DNA from: Rubinisphaera margarita
GTDB taxonomy: Bacteria; Planctomycetota; Planctomycetia; Planctomycetales; Planctomycetaceae
Direction of reading: 5' to 3'
Assembly: GCF_022267515.1 (NCBI RefSeq)
Contig: NZ_JAKFGB010000014.1
Span: 248,001-312,000, forward strand
DNA length: 64,000 bases
Shown: positions 46,311 to 53,475 of the stretch, piece by piece
Layout: each line of letters starts with the position of its first letter
How positions within the stretch are numbered: position 1 is the first letter of the stretch
Notes under the pieces: generated by a model
What the model was told of the DNA's origin: nothing
The model's database searches: none
The model's input: the letters and a program-made list of their open reading frames with translations, nothing else
Program-made: the position numbers and the translations under genes

Positions 46311-46335
46311 CCCTCACTGACGTTTCGGGTTGAGA
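46311..46335. repeat. dispersed 25-bp repeat, copy 1
   Basis: It differs at one base from 61413-61437 (CCCTCACTGACGTTTCGGGT plus five bases versus CCCTCGCTGACGTTTCGGGT plus the same five). Confidence 0.7.
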
Positions 46336-46381
46336 TACGATTGCCGGCTTCAACCCACGTTGACCGCGCCATCGTCGGGTG

Positions 46382-46404
46382 GCCCCGAAATATTCTTTCG
46401 GGGC
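46382..46404. repeat. hairpin repeat
   Basis: GCCCCGAAA / TTTCGGGGC with loop TATTC. A related form (GCCCCGAA/TTCGGGGC) lies at 29348-29370. Confidence 0.65.
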
Positions 46405-46405
46405 G

Positions 46406-46434
46406 GCGCAGCCGTGGGAGAACGGGATTTGACG
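46406..46434. repeat. dispersed 29-bp repeat, copy B
   Basis: Near-identical to 29225-29253; see that entry. Confidence 0.6.
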
Positions 46435-46578
46435 CTGCGAATCATTGAACCGAGAAGACAGTGGAGCGCTACGGTACTCAGTCACGATTCCCCGCCAAAC
46501 GGCATTCTCCCACGGCTTCGCCGCCCTGATAGCCGAGCGATCAGGGCCACCCCGTGTCTCAGGCGACCGTATCTAACA

Positions 46579-47031
46579 TTATTGGCGTTCCATGATCCAG
46601 TTCTCGAGCTGGACGCCGTTTCGTTCGACCACGTTAGGGCGGACGACTTCGAAGCCGTGCTTCAGGTACAGTCCTTTGGCCAGATGACTCGCTTCGACAT
46701 ACAGGCGCGGCAGTGGACGCTCTCGGCTGATCGTGAGCACTCGTTCCAGCAATGCTCCGCCGATGCCTTGCCGGGCGTACTCGGTGCGGACGTAGTGGCA
46801 GTCGATGTGACCGTCGCTGTCGAGTTCGATGAAGCCAACGACCACCTCGTCGATGAGATACACGAACGGCCGCTTCAGTTCACAACGCCATTTCCAGCGT
46901 TCGTAGTCGATCGGCAACGGAGCCCAGGCGGCGATCTGTTCCGGCGAGTAACAGGCGGAAGCCGCGCCGTGAATCGCGTCGTAGAAGATCTCGGCGATCT
47001 GCCGGTGCTGGCCCCTGTAGTAATCGATCAC
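46579..47031 (-). CDS. GNAT-family N-acetyltransferase
   Basis: A 150-residue GNAT acyltransferase. The acetyl-CoA loop is in YVRTEYARQGIGGALLERVL (R/Q-x-x-G-x-G/A, here RQGIGGA), preceded by the conserved strand VVGFIELDSDGHIDCHYV and followed by RLYVEASHLAKGLYLKHGFE, the conserved Y-x-x-x-G-F segment. The substrate is unknown; the overall form is close to YhbS/YafP-type members. Its ATG overlaps the stop of the rhomboid gene by 4 bp (ATGA), so it is coupled to it. Confidence 0.88.
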   Translation of the reverse strand: MIDYYRGQHRQIAEIFYDAIHGAASACYSPEQIAAWAPLPIDYERWKWRCELKRPFVYLIDEVVVGFIELDSDGHIDCHYVRTEYARQGIGGALLERVLTISRERPLPRLYVEASHLAKGLYLKHGFEVVRPNVVERNGVQLENWIMERQ

Positions 47032-48269
47032 CCGTTTGGTCTTTCGAATTCGAGGACGCCCTCTTCGATTAATTGATTGGCCTGCCGTTCCAGCGCTATT
47101 CGTTTCTTCTGCTTCTCGGGCGACAGAGCGTCGGGTTCAATGCCACTCAACATGCGGAGTCCCGCACGGGGGCGTTCCTGTTCGGTGATATAAATGAAAG
47201 CGAGCTTCAGCCGGACATCCTCCGAGATATCGGGAAACCGTTGCACGAACTGTTCGAAATAGGGAATCGCCTGCACCATCTGATTCTGCCGCGCCAGACC
47301 ATTGGCCAGCTTCAGCAGATCGGGGGCGGCCAGCGTGAACTCACCATAGCGGCGCTGGGCACTTTCGTACTCGGTGGCCGCCGCACTCGGCTTGTCCTCG
47401 GCCAGAAGTTGACGAATCCGCTCGATCCGCTTCGACTTCCGGCTGACGACGCCCTGTCCATCGATCGGCTCCAGTTCTTCGAGGGGAGCTTTCTTCCGCG
47501 ACTTCTTTTTCTTCTTCTTCGGACGCTGTTCCTTCAACTGATAGTCGACCGTTGGCAGCATACTGACGGGCTGTTCCCATCGGCTCTTGCCGTGCTCGTT
47601 CCTGATGTACGAGATCAGGTCCCAGCCTTCACAGTCGACCCACTTCAGTTTCAGGTAGAGGAGGCCGATCACCAGACCGACCCAGGCGCCGGCCAGATGG
47701 AGCATCTCGCTGCCGAGGCGAAAGCCCCAGAGCCAGGCCAGCGTGAACTGAAAGCCAATGTAGATGACACCGAACGTCAGGATGTAGCAGTCGAACACCC
47801 TGGCAATAATGCGGATCAGAAAGATAAACAGAAAAACGGTGAGCTCATTCTTCGGCGCCCAGACCAGAGCCATCGCGAGCAGTCCGTAAATCGCGTTCGA
47901 GGCTCCCAGCGAGGCATCGCCCGGTTCGGAGAGACCAAGGAGCGGCATCAAAAGTTGCAGCAGCGAATTCTGCAGAAAGCCAATCACGTTATACACGGTG
48001 AGAAACTGCAGCCAGCCGATCTTCCCTTCGACGATAATGCCGAAGCCCCAGAGGAAAATCATGTTCCCGACGAGGTGGAAGATATCGCCGTGCATGTAGC
48101 TGGCGGTCACCCATTCAATCGGGTTGACTCCACCTCCGTAGTGCATCGCGAAGATCGATGGATCGGGAACCAGAAAGAAAAGCAGCGTGTTGATGACGAT
48201 CAGCGCCACCGTCCCGTAGGGCCAGTGGTAGATCGGGGCGTCGGTTCCAATCGGGATGAGGAAGAACAT
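47028..48269 (-). CDS. rhomboid-family intramembrane protease with TPR-like C-terminus
   Basis: A 413-residue protein. Six helices occupy the first 210 residues, with catalytic Ser124 in LGASNAIYGLLAMAL and His191 in SEMLHLAGAWVGLVIG; HGDIFHLVGNMIFLWGFG carries the conserved His and Asn of helix 2. A Lys-rich linker (RPKKKKKKSRKKAPLEELEP) leads to a C-terminal TPR-like helical domain (about 275-400) with QAIPYFEQFVQRFPDISED. It cleaves substrates within the membrane; the target is unknown. The ATG lies at the start of the first helix (MFFLIPIGTDAPIY). The neighbour downstream is a coupled GNAT gene. Confidence 0.9.
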   Translation of the reverse strand: MFFLIPIGTDAPIYHWPYGTVALIVINTLLFFLVPDPSIFAMHYGGGVNPIEWVTASYMHGDIFHLVGNMIFLWGFGIIVEGKIGWLQFLTVYNVIGFLQNSLLQLLMPLLGLSEPGDASLGASNAIYGLLAMALVWAPKNELTVFLFIFLIRIIARVFDCYILTFGVIYIGFQFTLAWLWGFRLGSEMLHLAGAWVGLVIGLLYLKLKWVDCEGWDLISYIRNEHGKSRWEQPVSMLPTVDYQLKEQRPKKKKKKSRKKAPLEELEPIDGQGVVSRKSKRIERIRQLLAEDKPSAAATEYESAQRRYGEFTLAAPDLLKLANGLARQNQMVQAIPYFEQFVQRFPDISEDVRLKLAFIYITEQERPRAGLRMLSGIEPDALSPEKQKKRIALERQANQLIEEGVLEFERPNG

Positions 48270-48408
48270 AGGGCGCGACTGTGAACTGGCTGGTTGCGAT
48301 CAGCGTTCCGAGCCGCGCTGGTCCATGGCGCGACGTTGACAGTTTCAACGCAGGTTCAGCACGAACACTGAACCTGCGGCTCGTTCCGGACCAGCGATAT
48401 TTTCACGG

Positions 48409-49677
48409 TTACCGATTCGCGGAAACCTGTGACTTCGCTGGCCCCTTGTTGATCAACACGTGAGTTCCCGACTTTCCAGCCACGGCGATATCGAGCTTTC
48501 CGTCGCCGTTGAGATCGGCGGTGCGAATCTGCAGGCCGATGCCGACGTTTCCGCTGACATCGATATCGTGACGGGTGAACTTCTTCGCGATGGGATCCCA
48601 GTTGTAGTAGTAGACGCCCGAAGGTTCCGTGCCGCCGGGATCGCGTCCGTTGTGAGCACGGACCCGCTTCCCGGTGATCAGTTCATCGGCTCCGTCGCCA
48701 TCGATATCCGCGAAGTGCAGGGCATGGGCCTGGGAGAAACTGCGATCGATTTCGTGTTCCTTCCACTCCAGCGACCCATCCGCGTTCTGTCCGGTGATCT
48801 CCCACCAGAACAGCCCGTAATCGTGGCCTTTGGCCCAGATGATATCGTTCTTGCCGTCGCCGTTCAGGTCGCGAATCAGGCACGGCACCGCGGCATGCAG
48901 TCCGGCCCAGTCGGAGTGATAGGTCCACTGTTCAGTGTCCGCGTTCTGAGCAGGCTGCTCGTACCAGCCTTCCCCGACAATGATGTCGAGCTTGCCGTTG
49001 TTCGTCAGGTCGCCGACGGCCATGCCGTGTCCGTTGGCCCGGTCGCCGATCAGCCATTTTTCCATCGCCGGAACTTTGACGGTCTTCGCGTTCCCGGCCT
49101 GATCGTTCTTGCCTTTTCCTTTGCCCTCTGCAGGAGCGGGAACTTCTTTCTCGGTCAGCTTCCAGGCGACCATCGGGTTCTTGGCGTTCCAGCTGTTCAC
49201 CAGAAACTCGGGAACGTCGTCACCGTTCAGGTCGACGAACATGTTGCCTTCGTTCTGGCTCAGCTGAGTATCGACGAGGACATGCTTCTTCCACATCTGC
49301 CCGAGCCGCAGTCCTTCTTCTTTAGGATTCTCGTACCAGCTGATTTCAGTATCGAGGAAACCGCCGGAGATGACATCGACCCAGCCGTCTTTGTTCACGT
49401 CGTACGCGAAATCGCCATTGCTGACGACGTAGCCGTTCCAGTCTTCAATCGTTCGCAGCGGATGCGGCACGTACTCGGGAGCACGGAACCAGTTACGGCC
49501 GGAAATGATGTCGAGCTTGCCGTCGTTGTCGACATCGGCGATATCGATCCCTTCGTTGGCGTCGACCGTCAGCCGGCGGGCTTCGAAGGTGACGGGGTCT
49601 TCGGCGAATGTGGCCGGTAACGAGGCGAAAACGGGGAGTCCCAGGGCGAGGCCCAGGAAAATTCGTGAGGAGACCAT
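48409..49677 (-). CDS. secreted FG-GAP/VCBS repeat beta-propeller protein
   Basis: A 422-residue secreted protein: a signal peptide (residues 1-25), then repeats of the FG-GAP/VCBS type with Ca-binding DxDxDG motifs: IDIADVDNDGKLDIISG, FAYDVNKDGWVDVISGG, MFVDLNGDDVPEFLV, MAVGDLTNNGKLDIIVG, LIRDLNGDGKNDIIW, LHFADIDGDGADELITG, RTADLNGDGKLDIAVAG. This gives a seven-blade-like propeller. A Lys/Gly-rich loop (PAEGKGKGKNDQAGN) is inserted between blades 3 and 4. It is likely a secreted binding or lectin-like protein. It is monocistronic. Confidence 0.9.
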   Translation of the reverse strand: MVSSRIFLGLALGLPVFASLPATFAEDPVTFEARRLTVDANEGIDIADVDNDGKLDIISGRNWFRAPEYVPHPLRTIEDWNGYVVSNGDFAYDVNKDGWVDVISGGFLDTEISWYENPKEEGLRLGQMWKKHVLVDTQLSQNEGNMFVDLNGDDVPEFLVNSWNAKNPMVAWKLTEKEVPAPAEGKGKGKNDQAGNAKTVKVPAMEKWLIGDRANGHGMAVGDLTNNGKLDIIVGEGWYEQPAQNADTEQWTYHSDWAGLHAAVPCLIRDLNGDGKNDIIWAKGHDYGLFWWEITGQNADGSLEWKEHEIDRSFSQAHALHFADIDGDGADELITGKRVRAHNGRDPGGTEPSGVYYYNWDPIAKKFTRHDIDVSGNVGIGLQIRTADLNGDGKLDIAVAGKSGTHVLINKGPAKSQVSANR

Positions 49678-49925
49678 GGTCTATTCCTTAACGATGGAGA
49701 TCGAGGGGAGGTCGGACAGGATTTCAGATTCCAGCTTCGGCCATGGTAAACATCAACGACTCTTGAAACAATCAAGCTTCCAGATCGCTCTTGCCGTTCT
49801 CCCCCGGTTTCGAGTATGACACGCTCCATTCTGGTCGACGGATCAGGACCAGTTACAGGGACGACAGGAGATCAGGCGGCGATTTCGCAGCCGATCTCGT
49901 GATTTCAGCTTCTCAGGGAGGGGAT

Positions 49926-51230
49926 ATGTGGTGCGATCAATGCCGCGCCGAGGTCAGCACGAGTCATAGTCCGGTTACCGGCCTGGAACAGTGCACCGAA
50001 TGCGGCCAGGAACTCGGCTCCAGCGAGCCAGTCACGAATCAGACCATCGCACAGACGGCTCAGGCGCTGCTGAAACGCTGGGAAGAGTCGCGTCTCGATG
50101 AGCCGGCAGAGACGGTTGATGCAGCCGACGACGATCTGACCGATCAGTTCGAGCGTGCCTACGATTCCTCGGAAAGTCTGCTCAAAGAGCAGCCCGAAGA
50201 ACCTGCTCGCCCCGAGCCAAAGCGGACCTCTCCGGTCATGAAAATGCCCTCGCGTCCGACACCCGCCCCGCCGACGCCGGCTCCGAAAGCAGAGAACGTC
50301 GAACGGCCATCCGTTCCGACTCCGCAGAGTCGACCGGCCCGGCTGGAGCTCCCAAACGTCGAACAACCTCGTGCGGAACGGCCCGCTCCGTCGATGCCAC
50401 AGGCTGCTCCGAAGATGGAGCGTCGGCCTGAGCAACCCGCGCCGCGGCCTCAGCAACAGGAGCCGGCCCGTCCGGCTCGCAGCGAAGCCTCCGAACCGCC
50501 CCGACGCAGTTTCAGCAAGCCGGAGCCGCAGAAGAATCCCCCTGCGCCGACGGCTCCCGCTCCTCGGGCGGCCCGCAATGATGCCGCCGCTCTGATGAAT
50601 CGGGAACCGATGAACCGCGAAACACAAAACCGTGAACCGCAGAAGCCGGTCGCTTCGATCCCGGTGGGCGATGCCCTTCGCGACGAAGCTCCCGCATCCC
50701 GAGCCACATCGCCGGTGTCGTCGACGCCGGAACGCCCCACAACCGAACCACGCCGCGAAGGACAGGTGAAGATGTCAGCCCCCGCTTACGAGGCGCCCAG
50801 CTTCGCCCTTCCGGAAAAATCAACGCGTCCCGGCCGCAACTGGTCGGCCATTTTCGGGCAGACACTTGTGCTGCTCGGTGGTCTCGGCATGACGGCTGGT
50901 GTCGGCATCGTCATCGCCTGCAAGTTCGGGAACGTGGCCCAGCTGACCGAATCGACTGGCTGGCTCACCTTCGCCGGCTGCCAGCTGATGTTCGTCTTCG
51001 GCATCTACACCAACCTGAGCAGCCGCATGGAGCAGGTGCTCGTTGAAATGCATCGTCGCTGCGACGATCTGAGCACCATCATCGCTCAACAGCAGACGGT
51101 GATCCGCGCAGCCAGCCCTCGCCCGGAAACGCCGCGACCGGAGAGCGAACACCGCTTCTCGGCTTCAAAGCGAGCCGGCAGCTTCGACCGCTCCTCGACC
51201 GATGAACTGGTGCAGTCGCTGCCCCGGTAA
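49926..51230 (+). CDS. zinc-ribbon, proline-rich, two-helix membrane protein
   Basis: A 434-residue protein. A zinc ribbon at residues 1-36 (WCDQCRAEVS... EQCTECGQEL, CxxC-x(n)-CxxC) is followed by an acidic stretch and a long Pro/Ala/Arg/Glu-rich low-complexity region (about 110-310) with recurring RPEQPAPRP-type motifs. Two membrane helices lie near residues 335-400 (LVLLGGLGMTAGVGIVIACK, LTFAGCQLMFVFGIYTNL), and a C-terminal helix (EMHRRCDDLSTIIAQQQTVI) ends it. GGGAGGGG precedes the ATG at 49926. Family unknown to me; the layout suggests a cytoplasmic-facing scaffold or a surface linker. It precedes cysteine desulfurase by about 130 bp. Confidence 0.78.
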   Translation: MWCDQCRAEVSTSHSPVTGLEQCTECGQELGSSEPVTNQTIAQTAQALLKRWEESRLDEPAETVDAADDDLTDQFERAYDSSESLLKEQPEEPARPEPKRTSPVMKMPSRPTPAPPTPAPKAENVERPSVPTPQSRPARLELPNVEQPRAERPAPSMPQAAPKMERRPEQPAPRPQQQEPARPARSEASEPPRRSFSKPEPQKNPPAPTAPAPRAARNDAAALMNREPMNRETQNREPQKPVASIPVGDALRDEAPASRATSPVSSTPERPTTEPRREGQVKMSAPAYEAPSFALPEKSTRPGRNWSAIFGQTLVLLGGLGMTAGVGIVIACKFGNVAQLTESTGWLTFAGCQLMFVFGIYTNLSSRMEQVLVEMHRRCDDLSTIIAQQQTVIRAASPRPETPRPESEHRFSASKRAGSFDRSSTDELVQSLPR

Positions 51231-51357
51231 TCCCCGGATCACCGCCACTGGTTGACAACACCGCGAGCCGTTCTATCGTGACATCGATGGAACGGCTCGT
51301 TTCCGTTGATGCTCCCGAACGGAGCGGCAGCCGTCCGATTTTCTGCAGCAATCTCCC

Positions 51358-52506
51358 ATGGCCTCCCCGATCATTTATCTCGATGCCAACTCGACCACGC
51401 CGCCCGACCCCGCGGTCTGGGACCGTGTGCGAGATGTCTCGCTGAGCTGCTACGGCAACCCCGGCAGTACGCATCAGATCGGCCGTCTGGCTCGCAAGAG
51501 CCTGAAAGAATCGCGGGCGACCATCGCGAGAGTGCTCGGGGCAGATCATCGGGAACTCGTGCTGACCAGCGGGGGGACGGAATCGACCAATCTGGCTCTG
51601 CACGGGCTGGCCGCCGCGGTCGCGCCGGAGAAGCGGACAATTGCCCTGACCGGCGGCGAACATCCTGCCACGCGGGAAACCGCCGAGCGGCTCGTTCAAC
51701 TCGGCTGGAAAGCGGTGCTCATTCCGCTCAACAACCACGGACAGATCTCGGCGGACGGGCTGCAATCCCTCCCCTGGGATCAGATCGGACTGGTCTCCGT
51801 CATCTACGCTCACAATGAAATCGGCGTGCTGCAGGATCTCGCTGCTCTTCGTAAGATTTGCGAGAGTCACCAGATTGCCTGGCATCTCGACATCGTTCAG
51901 GCAGTCGGACGCGTGCCGTTTTCCTTTCAGGAGACGGGGGCTTCGGCGGCCAGCTTTGGCGTTCATAAGTGCCACGGCCCGCGCGGAATTGGCGGGCTGC
52001 TGCTGAAGGAAGATGTGCCGTTCGTTCCGTTGACGGTCGGCGGCTTTCAGGAAGCGAGCCGGCGTCCGGGGACCGAATCGGTGGGACTGGCCGGCGGGAT
52101 GGCGTGGCTGCTGCAGGATTACGAGCAGAACCGCGAAGAGTATCATACCGCATTGTTGAACCTGAGAGACCGCTTCGAACAGGGGCTCATGGCTCGGCTC
52201 GAAGGAATTACCATTCACGGCTACGAAGCTCCCCGTCTGCCGAATACGAGCAACGTGGCCTTCGCGGGCCTCGACGCCGAGGCTTTGCTCGTCGCTCTCG
52301 ATCTGGCCGGGATTTGCTGTTCGCTCGGCAGTGCCTGCGCCAGCGGCTCCGCCGAACCTTCTCCCGTACTGCTGGCGATGGGAATCGATCGCGAACAGGC
52401 AAAGTCGGCTCTCCGATTCAGCGTGCACCGCTTCCTGACGCTCGACGACATTGATGACGCCGTGAACCGAATTGTCGACGTGGTTTCCCGGTTGCGGAGT
52501 CTATAA
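51358..52506 (+). CDS. cysteine desulfurase (NifS/IscS family)
   Basis: A 382-residue PLP-dependent aminotransferase-fold enzyme releasing sulfur from cysteine. Family motifs: IIYLDANSTTPPDPAVWDRV, STHQIGRLARKSLKE, LVLTSGGTESTNLAL, TGGEHPATRETA (PLP-stacking His), HLDIVQAVG (PLP ring Asp/Gln) and the Schiff-base Lys204 in SFGVHKCHGPRGIGG. The active-site Cys region near the C-terminus reads GICCSLGSACASGSAEPS, a group I-like loop. PNTSNVAF, the sugar-side segment, precedes it. It could serve Fe-S clusters or tRNA thiolation; no IscU/SufE gene is adjacent. The next gene begins 10 bp downstream, so co-transcription is likely. Confidence 0.94.
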   Translation: MASPIIYLDANSTTPPDPAVWDRVRDVSLSCYGNPGSTHQIGRLARKSLKESRATIARVLGADHRELVLTSGGTESTNLALHGLAAAVAPEKRTIALTGGEHPATRETAERLVQLGWKAVLIPLNNHGQISADGLQSLPWDQIGLVSVIYAHNEIGVLQDLAALRKICESHQIAWHLDIVQAVGRVPFSFQETGASAASFGVHKCHGPRGIGGLLLKEDVPFVPLTVGGFQEASRRPGTESVGLAGGMAWLLQDYEQNREEYHTALLNLRDRFEQGLMARLEGITIHGYEAPRLPNTSNVAFAGLDAEALLVALDLAGICCSLGSACASGSAEPSPVLLAMGIDREQAKSALRFSVHRFLTLDDIDDAVNRIVDVVSRLRSL

Positions 52507-52515
52507 TCCCGCACC

Positions 52516-53415
52516 ATGCGAGCGTTCTACAGCGACCACCACAAACTGCCTCTGCCATCGAAGCATCGCTTCCCGGTCGACAAGTACCGGCTGCTTCGCG
52601 AGAGAATCATCAGCGAAGGCATTCTTCGCGAAGAGGATGTCGTCGCCTCACCAGCTGCGACGGATGAGCAGATCCTTCGGGTCCACTCCCGAGACTATCT
52701 GCAAAGCCTGATCGAGGGGACGATCGATTCCAAAGAGATGGGACGGATTGGCTTTCCATGGTCGCCGGAGCTTGTGGTTCGTTCGCGACATTCCACCGGC
52801 GCGACCATTGCCGCTGCTGAGGTGGCTCGCACGGAACGGCTCGGCATCAATCTGGCCGGCGGAACGCATCACTCGTTTGCCGATCGCGGAGAAGGGTACT
52901 GCGTCTTCAACGATGTCGCCTGTGCGATTCGCGATCAGCAGTCGCGTTTCGGCCACGGTTCCTATCTGATCATCGATTGCGATGTGCATCAGGGGAACGG
53001 GTCAGCGGTCATCTTCGCCGACGATCCGCATGTCTTCACCTTCTCCATTCATGGGGCCAAGAACTTCCCCCTTCGCAAAGAAGAAAGCGATCTCGATATC
53101 GCCCTGCCGGACGGAACAACCGACGGGGATTATCTGGAACATCTCAGCGAAGGACTGTTGCGGGCTTTCACGGCATCGCGGCCCGATTTCATTTTTTATC
53201 TCGCCGGAGCCGATCCGTTCATGAACGATCGCTTCGGCAAGATGAAACTGACAAAGCCCGGCCTGCGCCAGCGTGACGAACTCGTGCTGACCGAATGTGC
53301 CCGCCGCGAACTGCCGGTCGTCATCGCCATGTCGGGGGGCTATTCGCCCGATCTGAATGACATTGTCGATATTCAGTCGACGACGATTCAGACGGCGGTT
53401 GAGTTGCTGACATGA
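52516..53415 (+). CDS. histone deacetylase-superfamily hydrolase
   Basis: A 299-residue arginase-fold deacetylase of the bacterial HDAC/AcuC/acetylpolyamine-amidohydrolase type. Zn and catalytic motifs are visible: LGINLAGGTHHSFADRGEGYC (tandem His), LIIDCDVHQGNGSAVIFAD (Asp-x-His), and FIFYLAGADPFMND with the second Zn Asp. It lies 10 bp downstream of the cysteine desulfurase gene on the same strand. Substrate unknown (acetylated lysine, polyamine or acetoin are possible by family). Confidence 0.92.
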   Translation: MRAFYSDHHKLPLPSKHRFPVDKYRLLRERIISEGILREEDVVASPAATDEQILRVHSRDYLQSLIEGTIDSKEMGRIGFPWSPELVVRSRHSTGATIAAAEVARTERLGINLAGGTHHSFADRGEGYCVFNDVACAIRDQQSRFGHGSYLIIDCDVHQGNGSAVIFADDPHVFTFSIHGAKNFPLRKEESDLDIALPDGTTDGDYLEHLSEGLLRAFTASRPDFIFYLAGADPFMNDRFGKMKLTKPGLRQRDELVLTECARRELPVVIAMSGGYSPDLNDIVDIQSTTIQTAVELLT

Positions 53416-53421
53416 AAAAGA

Positions 53422-53451
53422 CGGCTCCTTTCCAATTCTGAAAAGAAGCCG
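53422..53451 (+). terminator. imperfect hairpin after the HDAC-type gene
   Basis: CGGCTCCTTTCC and GAAAAGAAGCCG pair with two mismatches around a short loop. It lies between convergent genes and could end both transcripts, though the T-run is poor. Confidence 0.4.
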
Positions 53452-53475
53452 CCACTTGATCTCGGTTCCGGTTGT

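Larger units (their letters stand above)
46136..46578. other. gene-less region with dispersed repeats
   Basis: About 440 bp. It holds CCCTCACTGACGTTTCGGGT-type repeat (46311-46335), the 9-bp-stem hairpin GCCCCGAAA/TTTCGGGGC (46382-46404), the 29-bp repeat at 46406-46434, and an inverted copy of GGCGAAGCCGTGGGAGAA at about 46505-46522 facing a similar sequence at 46405-46422. No gene is supported. Confidence 0.6.

Noticed and set aside
47073..48284. A 403-codon plus-strand frame opposite the rhomboid gene
   Set aside because: Antisense shadow; the minus-strand gene has the Ser-His dyad and membrane helices.
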